15,886 nt of DNA from the NCBI GenBank assembly GCA_947378615.1, contig CANCKV010000015.1, forward strand, positions 1-15,886. The letters run 5' to 3'. The stretch's first letter is position 1. Every line of letters begins with the position of its first letter. The notes under the pieces are model-generated. The model was not told the DNA's origin and searched no databases. It saw nothing but the letters and a program-made list of their open reading frames with translations. Source of the DNA: Chitinophagaceae bacterium (GTDB lineage Bacteria > Bacteroidota > Bacteroidia > Chitinophagales > Chitinophagaceae). Both the position numbers and the translations under genes were made by a program. Of this stretch, positions 6,637-13,730 are shown piece by piece.

Positions 6637-7311
6637 CTAGTAATTGCTGTCGGAAGAGGCTTTTGAACCTTCAACTATCGCAACACTAGCACTACATCCA
6701 AGGCGAGTAGCACCTGCATCAACCAATTGTTTTGCAAATGCATAATCTCTGATTCCGCCTGATGCTTTTATTTGAATATGTGGGGGAAGATGTTTCCTGA
6801 ATAGTTCTACTGCATGTACAGAAGCCCCCTTTTCAGCATAGCCTGTTGACGTTTTCAGGTAGTCAATCTCTGCAGGGCCATATAATTCACAGCATTTGAT
6901 GATTTCTTCGTCGGTAAGAACTCCGCTTTCGATAATAATCTTAACAATCTTCTCTTTTTGCTTGATGACAGGCATCAAATGATTGATTTCATTAGCCAAA
7001 TATTCCCAATCATTATTCTTAATGGCAGAAATATTAATTACAATATCTAATTCATCTACGCCATCAACAATTGCTAACAATGTTTCAGCTAATTTAGCTT
7101 CTATAGCACTATAGCCAAATGGAAATCCAATAACAGTGGCCACCTTGACACCTGTTCCATTTGTCAACACTTTAGCCTGCTTGATGAAATTAGGTGGAAT
7201 ACAAACAGAGGCGAATTGATATTCGATTGCTTCCTTACATGCCTTTTCGATGTCACTTACTAGTGCAGTAGGCTTCAAAACTGTGTGGTCGATAAAATGA
7301 TTAAGCTTCAT
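6637..7311 (-). CDS. deoC: Deoxyribose-phosphate aldolase
   Basis: A 224-residue class I aldolase that splits 2-deoxy-D-ribose 5-phosphate into glyceraldehyde 3-phosphate and acetaldehyde, for deoxynucleoside catabolism in the cytoplasm. Hallmarks are IDHTVLKP at 7-14, SVCIPPNF at 35-42, VIGFPFG at 60-66, ELDIVINI with D89 at 87-94, YLKTSTGY at 151-158 with the Schiff-base K153, and IKASGGIR at 181-188 with the second active-site K182. GATRLGCSASVAIVEG closes the barrel. Length is normal. The start is the ATG at 7309-7311. It lies between the TPR gene and the PIG-L gene on one strand with spacers of 90 and 227 bp, both filled by inverted word repeats, so co-transcription is possible but unproven. 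No other nucleoside catabolism genes are nearby. Confidence 0.96.
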   Translation of the reverse strand: MKLNHFIDHTVLKPTALVSDIEKACKEAIEYQFASVCIPPNFIKQAKVLTNGTGVKVATVIGFPFGYSAIEAKLAETLLAIVDGVDELDIVINISAIKNNDWEYLANEINHLMPVIKQKEKIVKIIIESGVLTDEEIIKCCELYGPAEIDYLKTSTGYAEKGASVHAVELFRKHLPPHIQIKASGGIRDYAFAKQLVDAGATRLGCSASVAIVEGSKASSDSNY

Positions 7312-7324
7312 TTTCTTGTAGTTA

Positions 7325-7404
7325 TTAGTGGTTAGTTGTAAGTGGTTAGAATCATTAGTGGCATCTCATTTTTCTGATAACTAACCACTAAAAACTAACC
7401 ACTA
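7325..7404. repeat. Spacer inverted repeat D (word TTAGTGGTTAGTT)
   Basis: A perfect 13-bp inverted repeat, TTAGTGGTTAGTT at 7325-7337 and its complement at 7379-7391, has a further 12-bp copy at 7393-7404 whose last three bases are the TAG stop codon of the TPR gene (7402-7404). More half-copies lie between (AAGTGGTTAG; ATTAGTGG). The word thus begins at the upstream stop codon and is repeated direct and then inverted across the spacer up to deoC. Confidence 0.78.
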
Positions 7405-8415
7405 TTTGTAGTATTCCCCAGAGGGTTGTTTGTATAATTTACTTTGTTGAAATGATTGGTAAAGATTTAATTCTCTAGCATGCGTATTTGCCCACATCTG
7501 ATAGTATTGCGGATTAGCCGCCTCACCAAATATCCATTGATTATATGCGTCAAACAATCCATTTTTCAATAAGTATTGCTGTTGATCAAATAAATGAAAT
7601 GGAGTCTTCTCGTTTTGCTTTGCATTAAACCAATTCAAGATGAATCTTGTTCGTAATGCACCCAAAATATCGGCATCTATCCCCCCTTTTGTAACACAGC
7701 TAGCTAAAGCAACATTTGTAAACCAAGCTTTTTGAAATTCATTTAGATTAGGGTTTATAGCCAATTTATCTAAGGCATCCCCTGTAAATATTTTTTTGTA
7801 GGCATCAAACAGTTTTACTTTAATCAATGCAGAATGTGCTGTGTAGCTTTCGAGATTCAAGAAGATTTCCCCGTATTGAATTGCCCAAAACAAATCTATT
7901 TTAACTTTACAATAATACATCGTCGCATTATAATAATTATTGCTATAATTGGGGTCGGCTTTAATTCCTGCTTCCCATTGAATAATCGCATCAGAAAGCT
8001 TGTTTTGCATAGCAAACAGTTCCCCATATTCATTATACAACACACCCGACTCTGGAAATTTCTTTAATCCTTGTTTATAAAGTGTCTCTGCTTCTGCAAA
8101 TGAATTATTCGATTTATACGCCATCCCGAGCGTTTGGTAGGACTGCTCAATAGCTTTTGGTTTAGCTACTAATTCTTTTCCCAATGATATTGCCTTGTCA
8201 TATTTTTTTTCAATAATAAGTAAGTAACAATAATCATTTAATGCATCAATGTTGTCGGGGTCGACTTTTAAAAGAGCATTGTAGTAAGTAATGGCACTAT
8301 CAGGTTCTCCCTTCATCATAAATGTTCGAGCAGTTTTATAAAGTGCATCAGTGGATTGTGCGGAGGCAACAGAAAGGGAACTAGCAAAAAAAAGTATTAA
8401 AATATATTTAATCAT
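7402..8415 (-). CDS. Exported tetratricopeptide-repeat protein
   Basis: A protein of 337 residues from the chosen ATG at 8413-8415. This start gives a clean signal peptide, MIKYILILFFASSLSVASA, cut before QSTDAL. An in-frame ATG five codons upstream (8428-8430) would add MMCSF and is less likely. The mature N-terminal half consists of TPR-like helix pairs with the usual A-x-x-x-Y/L-x-x-A/G-L spacing: DALYKTARTFMMKGEPDSAITYYNALLKVDP, then DALNDYCYLLIIEKKYDKAI, then SYQTLGMAYKSNNSFAEAETLYKQGL and GVLYNEYGELFAMQNKLSDAIIQWEAGI. The C-terminal 180 residues have no motif I recognise. TPRs mediate protein contacts, so a periplasmic scaffold role is likely, with partner unknown. It is first in a minus-strand run ahead of deoC and the PIG-L gene. 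Confidence 0.85.
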   Translation of the reverse strand: MIKYILILFFASSLSVASAQSTDALYKTARTFMMKGEPDSAITYYNALLKVDPDNIDALNDYCYLLIIEKKYDKAISLGKELVAKPKAIEQSYQTLGMAYKSNNSFAEAETLYKQGLKKFPESGVLYNEYGELFAMQNKLSDAIIQWEAGIKADPNYSNNYYNATMYYCKVKIDLFWAIQYGEIFLNLESYTAHSALIKVKLFDAYKKIFTGDALDKLAINPNLNEFQKAWFTNVALASCVTKGGIDADILGALRTRFILNWFNAKQNEKTPFHLFDQQQYLLKNGLFDAYNQWIFGEAANPQYYQMWANTHARELNLYQSFQQSKLYKQPSGEYYK

Positions 8416-8444
8416 AAAAGAACACATCATTGAGAGCCGTAAAA

Positions 8445-8459
8445 GTAAGTATTACTTAC
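8445..8459. promoter_or_regulatory. Palindrome upstream of the TPR gene (possible operator)
   Basis: GTAAGTATTACTTAC is a perfect 7-bp inverted repeat around a single central base, 30 bp before the TPR start. It overlaps a minus-strand TACTTTTA (8440-8447), which is one base off the TAnnTTTG -7 consensus. The overlap of a promoter-like box and a palindrome suggests an operator, but this is not demonstrated. Confidence 0.3.
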
Positions 8460-8622
8460 ATACACTCCATCAAATAGACGATGTTGATTGTAAGGAAACC
8501 TAATTTGGTGTAGAAGAAGGGGAAAGTGAATGAAGGAAAAGAATAAGAAAGATGATTCCTTTTGAATTGCCTAATGAATCATCTAAAGCAGTAAGGAATT
8601 ATAAAAAAATAATTTAAAGTAC

Positions 8623-8657
8623 AAAAAAGGGAGACAAACTTAATTGCCTCCCCTTTT
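8623..8657 (-). terminator. Intrinsic terminator after nifJ
   Basis: Read on the minus strand, a GC-rich stem GGGGAGGCAA pairs with TTTGTCTCCC around a loop of about 5 nt, with one mismatch or bulge, and is followed by six T residues. It starts 22 bp after the nifJ stop codon, which marks nifJ as the end of its transcript. Confidence 0.9.
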
Positions 8658-8678
8658 ATTCACCTTAAAATCAACAAT

Positions 8679-11600
8679 TTATAGAGCCTTCATAGCTTCT
8701 AAACGCTCCCATCTGTGAACGATTCCTTCTTTTGCCATTTCAAGTAACTCTAGCCCATTTTCAGGGTTACTGTTCTTGATGACAGCAAAACGATTTTCTT
8801 TATACATAAAGTCCTCTAATGCAACTGTAGGTTCCTTGCAATCGATAGTGAAACGTTTTCCCTTTTCATTTGCAGGATTATACCTGAACAATGGCCAATA
8901 ACCTGATTTAACAGCTTCTGCCTGATGAGCAAGTCCTTTTTCAATATTGAAACCATGAGAAATACAGTGACTGTACGCAATAATAATTGATGGACCAGGA
9001 TAAGCTTCTGCTTCCAAGATAGTCTTAAGCGTATGAACATCATTTGCACCAATTGCAATTTCTGCAACATAAGCAGTACCATGTGCCATTGCTTGCATTG
9101 CCAAATCTTTTTTACCAGTACGTTTACCTGCAGTTGCAAACTTAGCATTTGCACCTGTAGGAGTTGACTTAGATTTTTGTCCACCTGTATTTGAATACAC
9201 TTCGGTATCTAATACCATGATGTTTATGTTTTCTCCAGTTGACAATACATGGTCTAATCCACCATATCCAATATCATAAGCCCAACCATCACCACCTACG
9301 ATCCATACAGATTTGTTTTCTAAGAAGTCAACTACCTGTAACAATATGTTAGCTTTAGGTGAAGCAATATTTGCTAAGACAACTTTCAAATCAATAATTC
9401 TTGCATGAATTTCAGCGAAATCAGTTGGAGTTACTTGTGGATTTGCCAAGATACTTTCTACCAATCCAACACCTATTTCTACTTTCATTTCATTTAACAA
9501 TGAAATTGCATAAATCTTCTTTTGGTCGGAAGCTAACTTCATACCTAAACCGAACTCTGCATTATCTTCAAACAAAGAGTTAGCCCAAGCTGGACCTTGT
9601 CCTTCACAGTTTTTAGCCCAAGGAGTAGTAGGAAGATTTCCACCAAAAATGGAAGAACAACCAGTAGCATTAGCTACCAACATTCTACTACCAAATAATT
9701 GTGACATCAATTTCAAATATGGAGTTTCACCACAACCAGCACAAGCACCTGAGAACTCAAATAAAGGTTCGAGTAATTGAGAAGAACGAACTTGAGCAGG
9801 ATTCAAACGAGTACGATCTACTTGAGGAAGTCCTAAGAAGAAGTCCCAATTTTCTTTTCCTGCTTCTTTTAATGGAATTACATCTTCCATCTTCAAGCAT
9901 TTGTTTGCAGGTTCTTTCTTACTTGGAACAGGACAAACTTCCACACACAAATTACATCCTGTACAATCTTCTACAGAAACTTGTAGCGTGTAGATTTCAT
10001 CCGCCTTAGAAAATTCCTTTCCTACAGGATCTACATATCTGAATGTTGCAGGAGCATTACTCATCAATGAACGATCAACAACCTTTGGACGAATGGCCGC
10101 ATGAGGACAAATGATAAAGCATTTACCACATTGACTACAAGAAGCTTCATCCCAAACAGGAACAAATTCTGCCAAATTACTCTTTTCGTATTGAGTAGTT
10201 GCTGTTGGATAAGTTCCATCAAGTGGCATTGCACTAACTGGCAAATCATCACCTTCTCCTGCAATTATTTGAGATAATACATTTTTCACAAAATCAGAAG
10301 CTCCTTCCATTGATGGAACATCTAATCCTTTTTCGCCAACCTTATATTGACTATAATCTACTTTGAAAAGATTTTCTAAAGCTTTATCTACCGCATTGTA
10401 ATTCTTTTCAACCACTGCATCTCCCTTCTTACCATACGTTTTCTTGATAGATTTCTTGATATATCCTATTGCCTCATCTTGTGGTAACACGTTAGAGATA
10501 GCGAAGAAACAAGTTTGAAGAATACCGTTAATCTTAGAACCCATTCCTGTATCACGACCCACCTTAGATGCATCGATTACATAAAACTTCAATTCTTTTT
10601 CAACGATTTCTGTTTGAACAGCTTTTGGTAATACATTCCAGACTTCATCTTTTCCATAAGGAGAATTTAAAAGGAATGTTGCACCATGTTCAGCATTCTT
10701 AAGGATGTCATGTTTCATAATTAATTGAAACTGATGACAAGCTACAAAGTTTGCAGCGTTCACTAAATAAGAAGAACGAATGTTATGATTGCTGAAACGT
10801 AAGTGAGAAACAGTCAATGAACCTGATTTCTTAGAGTCATATACAAAATATCCTTGTACAGAATAGTCGGTTACATCTCCAATAATCTTGATTGTATTCT
10901 TGTTAGCACTAACAGTACCATCAGCACCTAGACCATAAAATAATCCTTTGAATAAATGATCCTCAATAGAGAATGTCTTATCATAATCAAGACTCAAATG
11001 AGTAACATCATCTTCGATACCCACTGTGAATTGTCTCTTAGGATTTGTCTTTTCTAATTCTTGGTAAACAGATTGAACCATTGCAGGAGTGAACTCCTTA
11101 GAACCTAAACCATATCTACCACCTATTACAACTGGTAATTGGGCAGATGCCCATCCTTGATGTAAGGCAGTCACTACATCCATATATAGAGGTTCGCCTA
11201 ATGCACCGTTTTCTTTGCAACGATCTAAAACTGCAATACCCTTTACAGAAGCAGGCAATGCGTTGATGAAATGAGAAACAGAGAAAGGACGGAAAAGATG
11301 TACGTGTAAACAACCTACTTTCTTACCTTGTTTATTCAAGTAATCGACTGTTTCATAAACAGCACCTGCACCCGAACCCATAATAATGATTACTTGTTCA
11401 GCATTTGCATCACCATAATAATCAAATAATTTATAAGCTCTTCCAGTTAGCTTTTCAAATTGATCCATCGTTTCAATAACAATCTCTGCCACTTTATCAT
11501 GATAGATATTACTAGCTTCACGACTTTGGAAGAACACATCTGGGTTTTGAGTAGTACCTCTGATTACAGGGTTTGAAGGATTTAAACCATGCAGACGATG

Positions 11601-12203
11601 ACGTGCCAAATCTTCTTCACTAATCATATCCTTGATAGTTTCATCAGGAATGATTTCTACCATATTCAATTCATGAGAAGTACGGAAACCATCAAAAATA
11701 TTCAAGAATGGAATTCTTGATTTTAAAGACGCAGAAGTAGCAATCATCGCCATATCGTGCGCTTCTTGAGGATTTGCACCGAACAACATAGCAAAACCAG
11801 TTTGTCTGACTGCCATCACATCACTATGATCACCGAAAATAGACAATGCGTGAGTTGCTAATGCCCTTGCAGAAATATGAAAAACTGTAGGTGTCAATTC
11901 TCCTGCAATCTTGTACATATTTGGAATCATCAATAATAATCCCTGAGAGCAAGTAAACGTTGAAGCCATTACACCCGATTGTAACGCACCATGAATGGCA
12001 CCGGCAGCACCGGCTTCACTCTGTAAGGTTACTACTCTAGTAATTTCGCCCCATATATTTTTCTTTTCTTGACTACTCCATTCTTCAGCCCATTCACCCA
12101 TTGGAGAGGAAGGGGTTATTGGATAAATAGCACAAACTTCACTAGTACGATAGGCGATGTGTGCGGCCGCCTGATTACCATCTGTTATCTCAATCTTTTT
12201 CAT
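8679..12203 (-). CDS. nifJ: Pyruvate:ferredoxin (flavodoxin) oxidoreductase
   Basis: A single-chain PFOR of 1174 residues. It oxidises pyruvate with CoA to acetyl-CoA and CO2 and reduces ferredoxin or flavodoxin, using thiamine diphosphate and three [4Fe-4S] clusters in the cytoplasm. From the chosen start, MKKIEITDGNQAAAHIAYR opens domain I, with AIYPITPSSPMGEW following. A two-cluster ferredoxin insert has CxxCxxCxxxC at 689-699 and 747-757. The third cluster's ligands are C821, C824, C849 and C1080, and GGDGWAYDIG at 970-979 binds thiamine diphosphate. The frame stays open to an ATG at 12264-12266, which would add 21 residues. I prefer 12203 because family proteins start here and because TACTTTTG and an AAAGGA lie just upstream. 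It stands alone between two terminators, which suggests that pyruvate oxidation can run with low-potential electron carriers. Confidence 0.97.
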   Translation of the reverse strand: MKKIEITDGNQAAAHIAYRTSEVCAIYPITPSSPMGEWAEEWSSQEKKNIWGEITRVVTLQSEAGAAGAIHGALQSGVMASTFTCSQGLLLMIPNMYKIAGELTPTVFHISARALATHALSIFGDHSDVMAVRQTGFAMLFGANPQEAHDMAMIATSASLKSRIPFLNIFDGFRTSHELNMVEIIPDETIKDMISEEDLARHRLHGLNPSNPVIRGTTQNPDVFFQSREASNIYHDKVAEIVIETMDQFEKLTGRAYKLFDYYGDANAEQVIIIMGSGAGAVYETVDYLNKQGKKVGCLHVHLFRPFSVSHFINALPASVKGIAVLDRCKENGALGEPLYMDVVTALHQGWASAQLPVVIGGRYGLGSKEFTPAMVQSVYQELEKTNPKRQFTVGIEDDVTHLSLDYDKTFSIEDHLFKGLFYGLGADGTVSANKNTIKIIGDVTDYSVQGYFVYDSKKSGSLTVSHLRFSNHNIRSSYLVNAANFVACHQFQLIMKHDILKNAEHGATFLLNSPYGKDEVWNVLPKAVQTEIVEKELKFYVIDASKVGRDTGMGSKINGILQTCFFAISNVLPQDEAIGYIKKSIKKTYGKKGDAVVEKNYNAVDKALENLFKVDYSQYKVGEKGLDVPSMEGASDFVKNVLSQIIAGEGDDLPVSAMPLDGTYPTATTQYEKSNLAEFVPVWDEASCSQCGKCFIICPHAAIRPKVVDRSLMSNAPATFRYVDPVGKEFSKADEIYTLQVSVEDCTGCNLCVEVCPVPSKKEPANKCLKMEDVIPLKEAGKENWDFFLGLPQVDRTRLNPAQVRSSQLLEPLFEFSGACAGCGETPYLKLMSQLFGSRMLVANATGCSSIFGGNLPTTPWAKNCEGQGPAWANSLFEDNAEFGLGMKLASDQKKIYAISLLNEMKVEIGVGLVESILANPQVTPTDFAEIHARIIDLKVVLANIASPKANILLQVVDFLENKSVWIVGGDGWAYDIGYGGLDHVLSTGENINIMVLDTEVYSNTGGQKSKSTPTGANAKFATAGKRTGKKDLAMQAMAHGTAYVAEIAIGANDVHTLKTILEAEAYPGPSIIIAYSHCISHGFNIEKGLAHQAEAVKSGYWPLFRYNPANEKGKRFTIDCKEPTVALEDFMYKENRFAVIKNSNPENGLELLEMAKEGIVHRWERLEAMKAL

Positions 12204-12229
12204 TCCTTTTGTATTTAAATAATTTTCAC

Positions 12230-12237
12230 CAAAAGTA
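12230..12237 (-). promoter_or_regulatory. Candidate -7 box for nifJ
   Basis: The minus strand reads TACTTTTG, an exact TAnnTTTG match, 26 bp before the ATG at 12201-12203. It lies inside the longer alternative ORF, so its use would exclude the upstream start at 12266. No obvious -33 TTTG was found at the standard spacing. Confidence 0.35.
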
Positions 12238-12432
12238 AAGTGCGGTTTTTTCTTAAATGCTGACATAAGTCAATAGTGCATATAATTCTTGCTTGCATTA
12301 TTGATTAATACTCTACGAAATCGTTAAATAAGTGAACATTAAGTGAAAAATAAGGCATTTTAACGAAACTTTTTTGTTACGAACTTAGAAAAAATTGGCA
12401 TAACGAGATTGAAGTAGTGAAAAATAGTGCAA

Positions 12433-12464
12433 TAAAAAAGGAGACAGTTTTTAATTGTCTCCTT
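12433..12464 (-). terminator. Intrinsic terminator closing the Crp-DUF2892-rhodanese operon
   Basis: A perfect 9-bp stem, AAGGAGACA at 12438-12446 with TGTCTCCTT at 12456-12464, closes a 9-nt loop. On the minus strand it is followed by a run of six T residues. It lies 29 bp after the stop of the last small gene, and no terminator occurs between the five genes upstream. Confidence 0.9.
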
Positions 12465-12492
12465 ATATAATTGTTCCCTCAATTATGTCTTT

Positions 12493-12714
12493 TTATTTGC
12501 CCTCTACTTTTTTAGTAGGGACAATACAATTACTGCCACTACATCCACCTGTAGCACAACAGCCTTTGTTTAATAATGCCATTATCACTATACCTCCTCC
12601 AAATAATGCAGCAGCCCATTGCTTTTCGTTGAAAGCTTGAATGATAACAATTACACCTAATACCATCGAAAGGATTCTTCTAAAATTCCATCCTGTTAAT
12701 ATTTGCGCTCTCAT
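12493..12714 (-). CDS. Small Cys-rich membrane protein, DUF2892/YgaP-tail-like
   Basis: A 73-residue protein with two hydrophobic segments (about 12-28 and 33-49) forming a membrane hairpin, preceded by GWNFRRILSMVLG. A cysteine cluster follows the second helix, GCCATGGCSGSNC, with C52, C53, C58 and C63. The layout of a short amphipathic head, a helical hairpin and then a Cys motif matches the DUF2892/YgaP-like membrane family seen with rhodaneses. Here the usual CPLY is replaced by NKGCC. The cysteines could carry persulfides or bind metal; this is inference. It is the last gene of the operon, 75 bp after the rhodanese, and is followed by the terminator. The start is ATG 12712-12714. Confidence 0.8.
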   Translation of the reverse strand: MRAQILTGWNFRRILSMVLGVIVIIQAFNEKQWAAALFGGGIVIMALLNKGCCATGGCSGSNCIVPTKKVEGK

Positions 12715-12720
12715 AATTTG

Positions 12721-12796
12721 TGATTTAAATGATTTAAAATGATTAAAATGATGAGATCATTTATATATAGACAACTCATAACTCATATCTCATAGT
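12721..12796. repeat. Spacer word repeat E with hairpin
   Basis: The rhodanese to Cys-rich gene spacer consists of reiterated words. TGATTTAAA, TGATTTAAAA and TGATTAAAA come in direct order, then a hairpin AAATGAT/ATCATTT at 12746-12762 with a 3-nt loop. Three ACTCATA-like copies run to 12796, and these include the rhodanese stop codon (12790-12792). Confidence 0.6.
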
Positions 12797-13101
12797 TTAT
12801 TTTGAAGGCTACTCCAACCTCCGCCATTAAATACATTATTATATCCCTTTGAAACTAAAATGCTTTTTGCAGAAGCACTACGCATTCCCGATGCACAACA
12901 AGTAATAATTGTAGCATCCTTTTTATATTTCGATATTCCATTTGCAATATTGTTTAATGGAATATTGACTGCCCCTTTAATATGACCTGATGCAAATTCG
13001 CCGGGACTTCTTACATCTATAATTATTGCACCATTCGCCTTTAATAATGCAAAATCTATTTTGGGACCACATCCAAATATTTTTTTAAGTTTTCCTATCA
13101 T
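12790..13101 (-). CDS. Single-domain rhodanese (sulfurtransferase)
   Basis: A 103-residue rhodanese domain that moves sulfane sulfur through a cysteine persulfide. It has the family landmarks IIIDVRSPGEFASGHIKGAVNIPL (residues 26-49, CH2A motif region) and the active-site loop CASGMRS at 69-75, where C69 is the expected catalytic cysteine; C68 precedes it directly. YNNVFNGGGW near the C-terminus is also typical. There is no signal peptide or membrane segment, so it is cytoplasmic, although the N-terminal KLKKIFGCG could lie on a membrane. In E. coli YgaP a rhodanese is fused to a DUF2892-like membrane hairpin; here that hairpin is encoded by the genes on both sides. The start is ATG 13099-13101. 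Confidence 0.94.
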   Translation of the reverse strand: MIGKLKKIFGCGPKIDFALLKANGAIIIDVRSPGEFASGHIKGAVNIPLNNIANGISKYKKDATIITCCASGMRSASAKSILVSKGYNNVFNGGGWSSLQNKL

Positions 13102-13102
13102 T

Positions 13103-13170
13103 TCAATTACGATTTACGAATTATCAATTACGATTCTTCAATTTAAATTATCAAATATTAATTATCAATT
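13103..13170. repeat. Spacer word repeat F
   Basis: Direct repeats fill this spacer. TCAATTACGATT occurs at 13103-13114 and 13124-13135. AATTATCAATT occurs at 13119-13129 and again at 13160-13170, where it overlaps the last codons of the upstream membrane-protein gene. This is another case where a spacer repeats the sequence around the upstream stop codon. Confidence 0.6.
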
Positions 13171-13364
13171 GTACAGCTATCTTCTAAACAACGCTTAGGG
13201 CGAATGAAACCAGAAATAACCACCACTGTGCCTATAACAAGCCCAATCCATCTACTTTCATCATGATTTATGATTCCATAATAGAGAAGTGCGCTACCAA
13301 ACGACCACCTAATCGCCCTATTAAACCATAATACAATTTTTGTTTCCCGAGTATCGCTTTTCAT
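13158..13364 (-). CDS. Small two-helix membrane protein, DUF2892-like
   Basis: A 68-residue protein from ATG 13362-13364. The frame is open for ten more codons to a TTG at 13392-13394, but that start would lie inside a hairpin and is less likely. Two hydrophobic stretches (about 18-33, RWSFGSALLYYGII, and 39-55, WIGLVIGTVVVISGFI) form a membrane hairpin. A tail with two cysteines follows, RPKRCLEDSC (C59, C64). The pattern resembles the DUF2892/YgaP-like group but lacks CPLY, so the family call is tentative. It lies between the canonical DUF2892 gene and the rhodanese on one strand, with spacers of 90 and 56 bp, which suggests a shared role in the sulfur-handling operon. Confidence 0.75.
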   Translation of the reverse strand: MKSDTRETKIVLWFNRAIRWSFGSALLYYGIINHDESRWIGLVIGTVVVISGFIRPKRCLEDSCTIDN

Positions 13365-13381
13365 TAATTTCAATTTAAACC

Positions 13382-13413
13382 GCTGATGAAACAATTGAGA
13401 TTATTTCATCAGC
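13382..13413. other. Perfect 10-bp hairpin in an operon spacer
   Basis: GCTGATGAAA at 13382-13391 pairs with TTTCATCAGC at 13404-13413 around a 12-nt loop, in the leader of the small membrane-protein gene. No T-tract follows on either strand. It could stabilise or space segments of the operon mRNA. Confidence 0.65.
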
Positions 13414-13454
13414 AGTAATAATTCATTACTACGACAATTCATCAATTCATTCGG

Positions 13455-13661
13455 TTATTTATCATTCTTGCAAGTCTTAATTCCCAATGGCATGTACAAA
13501 GGGCAAATACTAATCAGACTAGTAAAAATAAAGACACCCGCAAGTATTAATAAAATAGTGGCAGTCATTCCATTAATGATGTTCATAAAATAGCAAATTG
13601 CGATTACGACAGCAACCAAGACTCTGATGATTCTGTCAACAATACCCATGTTCTTTTTCAT
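13455..13661 (-). CDS. DUF2892 (YgaP-like) inner-membrane protein
   Basis: A 68-residue protein matching the Bacteroidota DUF2892 pattern closely: MKKNMGIVDRIIRVLVAVV, a second hydrophobic segment TATILLILAGVFIFTSLIS, then the diagnostic CPLY (C53 to Y56) and GIKTC with C64. Two helices (about 10-29 and 33-52) would form a membrane hairpin. The biochemical role of the family is not established. In E. coli YgaP the homologous hairpin anchors a rhodanese and has been linked to sulfur export or sulfur-species handling. It is the first gene after the Crp-type regulator, 63 bp away, with an operator-like palindrome and promoter-like box between them. The start is ATG 13659-13661. Confidence 0.88.
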   Translation of the reverse strand: MKKNMGIVDRIIRVLVAVVIAICYFMNIINGMTATILLILAGVFIFTSLISICPLYMPLGIKTCKNDK

Positions 13662-13664
13662 TAT

Positions 13665-13692
13665 AGTAATTTTTTGTTACAATGCAATACTA
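13665..13692 (-). promoter_or_regulatory. Promoter-like region upstream of the DUF2892 gene
   Basis: The minus strand has TAGTATTG at 13685-13692, one base off TAnnTTTG. An imperfect operator-like inverted repeat follows at 13665-13681 (AGTAA, seven bases, TTACA). If this -7 box is used, transcription would start near 13681, about 40 bp from the centre of the palindrome at 13713-13730. Confidence 0.3.
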
Positions 13693-13712
13693 CATAGCTG
13701 AAAAAAGAAATT

Positions 13713-13730
13713 ATGTAACAAAAGTTACAT
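13713..13730. promoter_or_regulatory. Crp/Fnr-type palindromic operator candidate
   Basis: ATGTAACAAAAGTTACAT is a perfect inverted repeat with 7-bp arms and a 4-bp centre. Its core TGTAA-N6-TTACA has the same geometry as the E. coli CRP site TGTGA-N6-TCACA. It overlaps the stop codon of the Crp/Fnr gene (13725-13727) and lies 52 bp upstream of the DUF2892 start, so it could serve as an internal operator for the downstream genes. Confidence 0.55.

Noticed and set aside
8550..8584. Terminator for a gene upstream of nifJ's end
   Set aside because: AGATGATTC and GAATCATCT form a 9-bp inverted repeat with a 17-nt loop, but no T-tract follows and no gene ends beside it. The real nifJ terminator is at 8623-8657.
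8816..9184. Second reading frames within nifJ and other genes (for example 122 codons here, 66 codons at 10064-10264)
   Set aside because: These are Leu/Gln-rich out-of-frame shadows of a well-conserved gene and have no independent support.
12366..12383. A Crp-type site upstream of nifJ (GTAAC and GTTTC around an A-run)
   Set aside because: The arms match in only five of seven positions and the half-site spacing differs by two bases from the palindrome at 13713-13730.
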